From positions 11,477,001 to 11,541,000 of the forward strand of contig CATNEN010000038.1 in NCBI GenBank assembly GCA_950097015.1: a stretch of DNA of 64,000 bases. Direction: 5' to 3'. Shown here in pieces: positions 33,936 to 44,500 of this stretch. Source of the stretch: Macrostomum hystrix. Lineage: Eukaryota; Platyhelminthes; Macrostomidae. Below the pieces are notes generated by a model. That model searched no databases, was not told the DNA's origin, and worked only from the letters and a program-made list of their open reading frames with translations. Numbering within the stretch: position 1 is the stretch's first letter; each line of letters opens with the position of its first letter. The position numbers and the translations under genes were made by a program.

Positions 33936-34576
33936 GTGAGTACAAAATTATTTTTGATCATAAATTTGTTCAGACGAAATGTGGTCTTTTGCGTTCAATG
34001 AATTCCCTGGATTTCATTGGATAATAAAGTACACAAAGGTTTGCTTTGGCCTCAGTGCTTGGACCATAGACATGTGCCATACGGTTAAACAAGAAGTCTT
34101 TTGCGTTAGTCTTTTTTCTTTTAGGAAAGGCCATAGACAAAATGAAGACTCCGGTCGTTAGTTGGTGTTTTCCCAGTGTCCTCGAAAGCGACAATTTCTA
34201 AGAACAAAAAATTTCTAGGACCTATTAATAGCCATAGACCATGTCTCTGGAAAGCATCAAGACAGAGACAAGATCATCGTGTTGAAGCGCAAGATTAGGA
34301 TATAATGCGCCACTTTTGCTCCATCTTACATCTCACAGTTCGTTTGGCTCTAATTTTATATTAAATTCCAATTTGGCGTCGTTCTCTACTTTTGAGTCTC
34401 AAATATCGATCCTTAATAAAATATTTTTGGCCAGTTTTCACTTTATCGAAGAGAAAGGAAGTTATTTTTGCTATTCAATGAGGATAAGATTTCATTGAAA
34501 ATGGAACTTCGAGCATAGATTAGCAAACATCTTTGAAACTTAAGACAGGTTTCTAAATCAGCGACTTTATTCGCAG
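33936..34576. other. putative 5' UTR intron of GPCR 2
   Basis: Contains three further CCATAGAC octamers, at 34064-34071, 34131-34138 and 34232-34239. No coding potential recognised. Confidence 0.35.
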
Positions 34577-34670
34577 TCTTAAGCTACTAAAGCATGCACC
34601 ATAGCAAGAAGCGAACAATGTTAAATCATCCAATTGAAGGCCAAGTTAAGCCAAAGCATCGGCAAACTCA

Positions 34671-36335
34671 ATGTCTGACGAAGCAGCCACTTTCAATGAG
34701 TCCGTGACCACGGGACCAGCGCCCAGACCTACCACTGTCGACTATTTGTCGGCAATCATTGCACTGAGCAAGTCGACGCTGGCCGCCCAGCACGGAGCCA
34801 GCGTTCTGCTGTGCAGCTTCGGCGTCATGTCCGTCGTTTTCAACTCTGTGGTACTGCTCACCATTCTTCTGACTCCCAGCCTGCGCTCCAAGAAGTATTT
34901 TGTTCTGTTTGTGAACCTAGCAACGGCCGACCTGCTCACTGGCCTGTCCTACACCGTTGTCACGGTGCAGAGAATCTACCGCTTCTATAATGACATGCCG
35001 GCGTTTGCCACGGCGCTAGAATGCCTCAAGGACGTCTTCGCAATGTCCTTCCCGATCATTACTTCGGTTTACTTCACCCTGCTAATCTCTGTTGATCGCT
35101 GCTTCGCTGTCATCCTGCCGTTATACTACTGCAGACGAAACCGCTGGTACCTGCCCGCCACCTGCTGCTTCGGCTGGGGCGTTGCCCTGCTGGATGCCAG
35201 CTTCCTGTTCTTCACGCTGCCCAGGTGACTTTGGAGCCAATTAGGCATTATGGATTATTTACAGATTATGTCTAATGTAGATATCGTTAGATTGGGATAT
35301 AGAAAATTTGGTATATCGTCGAATAAAACCGATTACAAAACCGTCAATTGAAACTGTATTTACGACAAACTTGTCGACGCTTTTACAGGTACCTGTAATT
35401 AATACCTTTCAATTTGTCCCTGGACGCAGGCCGAACGCCCTAGTGCCTTTGTGCACCAACCAGGGCACGCAGGGCCCCGACTATAATGATTGGTCGACCA
35501 GCTCCACGCTGGCTCTGACTGTGGCCTCTATGGCCTTGAGCATGCTGTCACTAGTTGTGATGTTCTGCCGTCTCAGGTCTGTGTCTACTGGTGACTCAGC
35601 TTCGGATTCGAACAACAGGTGAGCTAATTACTAGATACTAACAATTACTTGTTACATCATTTGGTGACACTAGACCCGCAGCCAGCGAGGAGGCAATTCT
35701 GCCCATTTCGCTGGCTCCTGAGCACACACGCACACGGATACTGTACGCAGGCACACACTCACACAGGTGTGTGCATCTGGCCTGACTTTCTCATAGTCAG
35801 GCAGTGTGCACTTCACTGTGCCTTGGAGGTAGGTGTAAATTCCACGACAAGCCACTGCGCCACTGCGCCCAAAACGAATGTAGCCTCGCCGTGGAATCGA
35901 GCTCAGGACCTTGGTGCGAAAGGCAAACTGCCACTAACCCCTTTTTTATTTCTAACGTTACAAAAGAAATCTATTAAATAAAACTTTGACGGTCGAAATT
36001 AATCATCCAGGGAGCTGCGCGAAGCGTCCTACACGATCTTCTTCACAGTGGCCTTCATGTTCGCCACCCAGGTGTCCTCGCGCATCGGCTTCGTGCTGCT
36101 GGTGCCCGTGCCGCCGGCGCAGCGCTCCCGCATTGGGCCCTACATCCGGGTGCTACAGCTCATAAACTGCACCGTGAATCTCTTCATCTACTATTGGCGC
36201 TCGGCCGAATTTCGGCGCTCCTGCAACCGCCTGCTGCTCGGAGGCCGCGGCTGGAAACCCGCCGCTGTTGCACCTGTTGAAGGAGCCAGCAAGGCTGGTG
36301 TCGGTGCGGCTCGCACCCAGGTCAGTCAGGCTTAA
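34671..36335 (+). CDS. class A GPCR 2
   Basis: Plasma-membrane 7TM receptor of 355 residues from three exons: 34671-35224, 35430-35618 and 36011-36335. Both junctions are phase 2 and GT-AG (CAG|GTGACT, CAG|GTGAGC). TM1 is about 43-67, TM2 75-98, TM3 118-145, TM4 160-182, TM5 209-231, TM6 253-280 and TM7 291-309. The DRY motif is D142-R143-C144 and NPxxY is N304-LFI-Y308. C118 at the start of TM3 and C193 in loop 2 could form the usual disulphide. The short third loop (STGDSASDSNN) is interrupted by the second intron, which carries a SINE-A copy. I cannot name a ligand; the pattern is that of an orphan rhodopsin-family receptor of the flatworm type. Confidence 0.85.
35655..35942 (-). mobile_element. 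SINE-A copy in GPCR 2 intron
   Basis: The minus strand runs from AGTGGCAGTTTGCC, through GGTCCTGAGCTCGATTCC, to GCTGCGGGTCTAGTGTCACC. It occupies about 290 of 392 intron bases. Confidence 0.85.
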
Positions 36336-36422
36336 TCCTTGAGCAGGGGATGTGAAGAAGAAGCTGCCGTTACTGAGCACAGACTCGAATCGTTTGTTCT
36401 AGCTGGCTGAGACAGTCGCTTT

Positions 36423-36638
36423 ACTGACAGTCACCTCACCTCACCGACAGTCACCTCACCGACAGTCACCTCACCGACAGTCACCTCACTGACAGTCACC
36501 TCACTGACAGTCACCTCACTGTCAGTCACCTCACCGACAGTCACCTCACCGACAGTCACCTCACTGACAGTCACCTCACTGACAGTCACCTCACTGACAG
36601 TCACCTCACTGACAGTCACCTCACTGATAGTCACCTCG
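36423..36638. repeat. 15 bp minisatellite in GPCR 2 3' UTR
   Basis: About fourteen copies of AGTCACCTCACTGAC, with ACCGAC variants. It lies between the TAA stop (36335) and the AATAAA at 36657, so the predicted mRNA would contain it. Confidence 0.9.
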
Positions 36639-36656
36639 GCTTTACTTACTTAAATT

Positions 36657-36662
36657 AATAAA
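36657..36662 (+). terminator. polyadenylation signal AATAAA for GPCR 2
   Basis: First canonical hexamer after the stop codon, about 320 bp downstream. Confidence 0.5.
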
Positions 36663-38516
36663 AGTTGGCAAGGTGCATCTAATGAGCAATATTTGCGCCG
36701 CACATCTCAACCCGATTTAAACTGGTCCAGTAAGCGCGGAATGCTGACCAACGATCATTCAACGTGGATTTGTGATTTGCAGACTTTCGGAAATATTAGC
36801 CGCAGGTGATCAGTGCAAGAAACTTGTTATTTCGTTTTTATGTTGCGTCATTAAAAATTGTCTTGGCAACCTCTAGATTAGACCCGAAAAACTACGTCCT
36901 CTCAATGCCCTCGATATTATTTTTTCCTCGTGTTATCACTGCCTTTCTCAAGTCACGTTTGTGGATCAAATTAGCTTTGGATATCCTCCTAAATTATTCG
37001 TATCAAGATAGTTTTCATGCATTCGTTTTTATTAGTTTTTCTAATTAGTAATCTGTGCATTCAAACAAAAGCCCGCACCCAGATAATTTACTGATTCGGA
37101 TTAATGAAACGAGTTAAACGAAAGGGACTTAGCTATCGACTTTCTCAAGGTCGTCAAAATAGCTTTTCATAATAGAGAAAATTTCATGCCAGCTTTTGCG
37201 AGTAAAAATAGTTCGCCATTGAGAGTTTAGAATTTAACAAAGCGAGCTCATTGCATCGAAGTGGATAAACTGAGCGATATAGAATTCAAGATACTGCAGG
37301 AAGGTCTATCTTTAGCGCTGCCAGCAGCTCTGTAGCTGCATAAGGAAGTCCCTATTCGTTTTTAATTGCTGAAGTGGAAAATTGTTAGAAAAGGGAGGAA
37401 AATGCATGGTTCTTTTGCCTCTTAGCCAGTCATCCGATGCGGGCAGATTTAGTATATTTGACTAGCCATCAAACCCCCCGGAGACACAAAAACGGCTCAC
37501 TTTGCAAAGAAAACTGCGGGTCTGGAAGGATTTTAAAGTTTTTTACCGCTCTTTGGCACCCAATTCTGCTTTGTACGTATGAAGCAGAATATTTTAGAAT
37601 TAAATGAAGTTTACTTAACACTATGAAACACACTCGCATTTTCATGGTGAAGCTGTTTATACATTTTCATACTTTATCATGTTTCTCGCCTCCTTTTGAT
37701 GGAATCCTGTGACTTTATATCATCGTGTACTATTATAACACAGCATAACGGACTACAAAATTAGATACGAGAAAATGTTGTTTAAGGACGGTTAAAAATG
37801 GATTTTGAATGGTTTTAAAAATTTCTAAAATGTGAATTCCCTGACACTACTTAAATGTGCGTTGTTTTCGCACGGAATCGCACTATTAACCCTATTAGTT
37901 TCAGTTGCACAAGTTCACACAAAAATAAATGAAAAAACACATCCACTATTTTCTCAAACAAACTATTTCAGGTAACAGTTAGTTTATTATATTAATTATT
38001 TTCTGCAGTAATACTGGTTATACATTACTGGATGTAAAATACTGGATCCTAAACTCATCTTTATCAGCAATTCAAGAAAATTTATTTCCGCTGTGCTTAT
38101 GGCTTCGCAGCTTTATATAAAATCGAACATATAATATTATTTCCTTAGTGTGAAAGCTTGTCAAGCAAAGTCAATTTTAAAAGTACACGCAACATTTGGT
38201 TGAAGATTAGTATTAGTAAGCTAGTATTAAATAATTGTGCTCATTTAAAATCGATTGTACGTAACTCGTACAACGGAAGGATTCTAAACGCAACTATTCT
38301 GGAAAGATAAGTGATTTTTACATCCTTGAGACGAATTACTTGTACTTGCTAAGCAAAATTGGTTAAATAAGTTACTGATGGTCATGAGTATTGAGTGGGC
38401 ATGAAATGCTTTACCTGCGTTTGAGAAGAAGCAAACACAGTGCATTGTCACTTACAGGTGCATTCCTAGGTTCTACTAACAGTAGTTTGATCCGAAATTT
38501 AGCGCACAGTCTACCG
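36663..38516. other. AT-rich intergenic sequence
   Basis: 1.85 kb between convergent genes. No gene, SINE or array recognised. A minus-strand AATAAA near 38088 could serve the convertase. Confidence 0.5.
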
Positions 38517-41500
38517 CTATCGCAATCTCAGAAAGCACAGAGTGGCTGCAGCAGATATAAAGCAGAGGCTAGCTAAGTAGCAGGAAGCCCCTGCATTGTT
38601 GACCGCGGCCTCCAAAACGTCAGCAATCGGATGGCGTTGAAATCTTGCCGAGCCGGGGTTCAAGACCGTCGCCGCTGCGGCAGCAGCCGCAGCCGATTCG
38701 GATTGATTGAATTCATCAGCCATTGGGGGTAGCCGAGTTCCGTAGAGCAGCAGGTACCAGGAATGCACTTTTGCTGGATGAAAAAATGAATATAATCATT
38801 GATATTAGAATTAACATACAGCTGCCCCAATCGGGCCAGATGTGCAGCCGACAGCACAGCCGCAGCTATTGCGTGGCGCATCTGAAGACTGTGTAAGACT
38901 GTTCAGTCCATGGACTGGCAGGACGCCACACCCACCCTCAATTACTCCAGCTAATGCTGGTACCCATTTAACAGCTGGGTGAACTGAAGCAATACGGAGT
39001 TAAGTGTCTTGCTAAAAGACACAAATTTTTCCAGTGGAGTCGGGAATCGAACCCTCTACCTTCATGTCGTGAGTCCAACGCTCTAACCAAAAGGCTACAA
39101 CCTCGGGATAACATAAGGGAGCGATTTTGATAAAAATGAGAGCTCAAGGTGCATCTAACCAATTTAGGCCATCGCCCGGCGCTTCTAAAGGCTATGTGTA
39201 CTGCTGTTCAGTCCATGGACTAGGGAGGACGACTAAACCCAGCTAAAATTCTACGCTAGCTAATGCAAACACTGAATTAAATTTTCGATTGGACTTTTAT
39301 TAGCCATGTAGGTTTGGATTCCAAGATCTCGAAACAAACCCGGGTTACAAATATACTTAGCATTTTAGGAGGGCTGTGAATGACACTAGACCCGCAGCCA
39401 GCGAGGAGGCAAATCTGCTCATTTCGCTGACTCCTGAGCATACACACACACAGACGCAGGCACACCCTCACACAGGTGTGCAAATCCGCCCCGACTTTCT
39501 CATCGACTGGAATTGAACACTCTCACTTCGCTTTTGGGGTCGGCCTCAAGGGACTTAGTCTAGAGTACATAGAATGATGTACTAAGCGTCAGTAACTAAA
39601 TTTCGCATCGTAAAACTTGCTCACCTGTGCAGGAGTCGCATCGCAAAATTAGCGTCCAATTACCGTTGGCGGGTTCGCCCCAGTTGTGCACCGTCATGAA
39701 TGGCCAGTCGTTGAATCCCGTGTTCGCCTTGAAATAAAAAGTGATGTTAAAGTTTTCCGCGTCTATTTAAAACTTCATTTGCAGATATCGCGTTTGCCTC
39801 TCGCAACAAGGTCCCTGAGCTCGACTCTGCAGCGAGGCAGCCGCACATTTATTTGGGGCGCAGCCGCGGAGAGAAGGCTTGGGGGCTTGTCGTGCAATCT
39901 ACGCCCTTGGAGGGCCAACCTCCAAGGCACAGTGAGAGTGTACACTGCCTGACGATGAGAAATTCAGGGCAGATGTACACACCTGTGTGCTTGTGTACTA
40001 AGAAGTCAGCGAAATGCGCAGAATTGCCCCCTCTCTGGCTGCGGGTCTAGTGTCACCAAATGATGTGCCATTGCCCGCAGAGTCATAATTGATTACATCT
40101 GAAGGCTGCGTACGGCTGTTCAGTCCATGTACTGGGGGACGCCACAAAAAATAACCCCAGCTATTGCTGGTACTAATTTAACAGCTTGGTAAGGTGCCTT
40201 GCTAAAGGACACAAATTGTTCTCGTTGAGTCTGAAAACGAACCCCCGACCTCCAACTCGTGAGTCTGAGCCTCACCTGCTGATCGTTGAGCCGCTTAGTG
40301 AGCAGCTGACTGACGGTGCCAGCTGGCGACCGCAGCCAGATTTGCAGCTCTCCTCGCCTGCTCGCCGTCAGGCTGACCACCGCCTGGACGTGCTCCAGGT
40401 AGCGCAGCTCCCGACAAGCCGCCACGACGTTGACCGATGCCTTGGCGTTCTCTTCTACAATGGCCAGAACGCGCCCGATGCCAGCTTCGACGCGGCAGCG
40501 CTGCTGCGGCTCCACTGTTGTCCAACTGCGGGCCAGCGACACCATGCGAGCCGCGTCCAGGAGCCCGAAGCCGAAGCTGTGCGATGCGTTCCGTCCGGCT
40601 CCGTTGATGCGCCAGTCGACGGACTTCAGAAATGGCGACGGATTGGCCGATCGCACCGTCAGGTGTTGAACGTCGCGCCAGCCGAGACGCGGATTCACCG
40701 ACAGAGCGAGGGCGACGATGCCGGCCGCCATGGGGGCGCTGGCGCTGGTTCCGGTGTGCGAGTCCGTGCAGCGGCCATGCAAATCCGTGGTGGCCACCGA
40801 ACGCTCTTTTGAGTCGCCGCTGTGGCAAACAATTTGATGTGTGAGTGAGTGCATTAATGATAATAATAATTGCAGGAGGGCTGCGGGCAATGGCACATCA
40901 TTTGGTGGCACTAGACCCGCAGCCAGCGAGGAGGCAATTCTGCCCATTCCGCTGGCTCCTGAGCACACACGCACACAGATACTGTACGCAGGCATACGCT
41001 CACACAGGTGTGTACATCTGCCCCTGTGACTTTCTCATCGTCAAGCAGTGTACACTCTCACTGTGCCTTGGAGGTTGGCCCTCAATGGCGTATATTGCCC
41101 GACAAGCCCTCCAAAGCCTTCTCTCCGCGGCTGCGCCCCAATTTAAGGGTGGCCTCGCCGCGGAATCGAGCTCAGGGACCTTGCTGCGAGATGCTCTACT
41201 GCACTGACCCACTGAGCGAGTGCTTACAACAGATTCTAGCTTTGATCCTGGCTTTAACTTGGGCTAAATCCCTTTTTCTTATAAGGGGCCAATAAGTGCT
41301 GTGCTTTTTTAGGCGCAATTCGAAGCCACATGTCCTGTTTAGTATGTTGAATGTCTGTTGCTTAATCACAATAGAGCTTGTGCAGCAGTTTTAGTAATGT
41401 GAATTTCCTGCCACTAGGAAAATGCCTTTTCACCGTATCTTAGCATTCAAATGTGCTATTCTATTACAATGCATATTCATGCAAACAGCAATACAGCTAA

Positions 41501-44500
41501 AAGCTAATAATATGCCAACACGGCACTGCCATAAAGGCTGCAACAGCTGGTGTCTCTATTACTTCTGTGGTGTAACCAGACCACAGGCACTTTTTATTTC
41601 ACTCTGGATTTGTCAGGCTTCAGTAGAGCTACTGAAGTTTAATTGATTGACATATGGACCAAAACCAGCGTGTGGTCGAGAACTTGCACAGGGCTTGCAT
41701 AGTTTCCTTATTTTGAGTCTGCGAAGTAAGAGACCGTCTCTATGGAAGGAAAAGAGGAAAGACTTTGTAGCCTTGTGGTTAGAGCGTCGGACTCACGACA
41801 TGAAGGTCGGGGGTTCGATTCCCGACTCAACTAACACAATTTGTGTCCTTTAGCAAGACACTTCACTCTACAATGCTACAGATCGCCCAGCTGTTTAATG
41901 GGTACCAGCAACAGCTGGGGTAATTTAGGGTGGGTGTGACGTCCCCCAGTCCATGGACTGAACAGCCGTACGCAGCCTGGCAGTAGCTCCGCGCATTAGC
42001 TGCGGCTGTGCTGTCGGCTGCACATCTGTCCCAATAGGGCAAGGTGTAATCAATTATTATTTTTTAAGGACATTAACTGTTCCACTGGAGTCAAGAATCG
42101 AACCCCCGACCTTCAAGTCGTGAATCCGACGCTCTAATACCTGGGGCTCACTCCAGCAATGACCCCTCACCTGGAATAGGTGACAGCCAGAGTGCAGGGG
42201 CATGTTTCGCTGTACCAGGGCGACGTGCCAAACTCGGACACCGAGCCCACAGTCAAAGTGTAGATGCTGTTAGCGTAGCCGTCGACATTGCAGTTGTCGC
42301 CAGAGTTGCCGCCGTTCCCGCTGGCCCAGACGAAAATGGAGCCGCGGCCGTGTCTGCCCCGCTCGGCGCCGTCTCTCAGCGCCTTTTGCACCAGGTACCC
42401 GGGACCTTCAATAGTTCGACCATCGTCCGGAGGTCCCCAGCTGGCCGAGTACACATCGACGTGTTGGGGCCGATAGGACAGGGCTGTAGCTTCCACTGCG
42501 TCTGTGACCTGACCATCTAGCATGCGAATTGCTGCAAATGTGTGAAAAATTTAGCTTCTTAGAAAATCAGAGGAAGGAAGGAAGGAAGGAAGGAAGGAAG
42601 GAAGGAAGGAAGGAAGGAAGGAAGGAGGGAAGGAAGGAAGGAAGGAACGAAGGAAGGAAGGAAGGAAGGAAGGAAGGAAGGAAGGAAGGAAGGAAGGAAG
42701 GAAGGAAGGAAGGAAGGAGGGAAGGAAGGAAGGAAGGAACGAAGGAAGGAAGGAAGGAAGGAAGGAAGGAAGGAAGGAAGGAAGGAAGGAAGGAAGGAAG
42801 GAAGGAAGGAAGGAAGGAAGGAAGGAAGGAAGGAAGGAAGGAAGGAAGGAAGGAAGGAAGGAAGGAAGGAAGGAAGGAAGGAAGGAAGGAAGGAAGGAAG
42901 GAAGGAAGGAAGGAAGGAAGGAAGGAAGGAAGGAAGGAAGGAAGGAAGGAAGGAAGGAAGGAAGGAAGGAAGGAAGGAAGGAAGGAAGGAAGGAAGGAAG
43001 GAAGGAAGGAAGGAAGGAAGGAAGGAAGGAAGGAAGGAAGGAGGGAAGGAAGGAAGGAAGGAACGAAGGAAGGAAGGAAGGAAGGAAGGAAGGAAGGAAG
43101 GAAGGAAGGAAGGAAGGAAGGAAGGAAGGAAGGAAGGAGGGAAGGAAGGAAGGAAGGAACGAAGGAAGGAAGGAAGGAAGGAAGGAAGGAAGGAAGGAAG
43201 GAAGGAAGGAAGGAAGGAAGGAAGGAAGGAACGAAGGAAGGAAGGAAGGAAGGAAGGAAGGAAGGAAGGAAGGAAGGAAGGAAGGAAGGAAGGAAGGAAG
43301 GAAGGAAGGAAGGAAGGAAGGAAGGAAGGAACGAAGGAAGGAAGGAAGGAAGGAAGGAAGGAAGGAAGGAAGGAAGGAAGGAAGGAAGGAAGGAAGGAAG
43401 GAAGGAAGGAAGGAAGGAAGGAAGGAAGGAAGGAAGGAAGGAAGGAAGGAAGAGGCACGTGAACTGTACCTCCGATTCGAGCTCCAAATGCAACTCCAGG
43501 GATGCACATTGAGTTGTTGCTGGAAGCAGCAATTAGTCCGGCACACCTGGTGCCGTGTCTTAAAGGTAGGTAGTTTTTTGTTTGAAATAATTATCGACAT
43601 ATTACTATCTACGAAATGGGTTTAAAAGTCGTTGCACCTGTTTTGATTGTTCGCTGTGTCTCTGAATGTAGGATCAAAGTCTCGCCCGTTGACGTCGTAA
43701 GAGGCATCGGGGTCCTAAAATTTGAATTTTTCACAATGCGAATCATCTAACTCGCCAACTGGGTTCTTCCAGCTTTCAAAACATCGAAATCGTCGAGATA
43801 TTCACAGATTCTCGTCGCAAGAACCTCGAATATATAGTCACAATTTTTCTGCTCTTAAAATTTCATTATGTAATCGACAGGTGCAAAATCTCACGTAGTT
43901 CTTGACTAGATCAGGGTGTCGCAAGTCGATGCCATCGTCCAGCACAGTGGCCACAACTCCCTGACCCGTGACACCCTGGCTCCACACGGACATGATGTTC
44001 ATGCTGGGCTTGCGATCTGCATCCTTGAGATCGTTCTAGAACACGATTGTGAGCCGAATTAAAGCTCATTTTACAATGTCGTCAAATGAAAGTAAAGCTG
44101 CTAATAGTACAACTTACAATGTACCACATCATTGGCCACAGTGGGTCATTATAGACGGACCTCTTAACTCGGCGCTTCGCAATCTGCTTCTCAGCCCACA
44201 GCACCTGAAGAAAAAAATTGATTTGTTTTTCATGGAGGAGTCTAACAGCCTCTAGTAAGTGTCTAACAGCCTCTAGTAAGTGTCTAACAGCCTCTAGTAA
44301 GTGTCTAACAGCCTCTAGTAAGTGTCTAACAGCCTCTAGTAAGTCTCTAACAGCCTCTAGTAAGTCTCTAACAGCCTCTAGTAAGTGTCTAACAGCCTCT
44401 AGTAAGTGTCTAACAGCCTCTAGTAAGTGTCTAACAGCCTCTAGTAAGTGTCTAACAGCCTCTAGTAAGTGTCTAACAGCCTCTAGTAAGTGTCTAACAG

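Noticed and set aside
32989-34239. Additional MITEs bounded by pairs of CCATAGAC
   Set aside because: No terminal inverted repeats between any pair apart from the one at 30649/32959.
40120-40275. Read-through of the convertase P-domain exon past 40276
   Set aside because: That sequence is SINE-B. The GT donor at 40275 and the in-phase exon at 39727 restore the P-domain homology.
41766-41835. Functional tRNA gene
   Set aside because: A and B boxes are present, but the segment is followed by the SINE body and recurs in many copies with damaged stems. It is a SINE head, not a tRNA gene.
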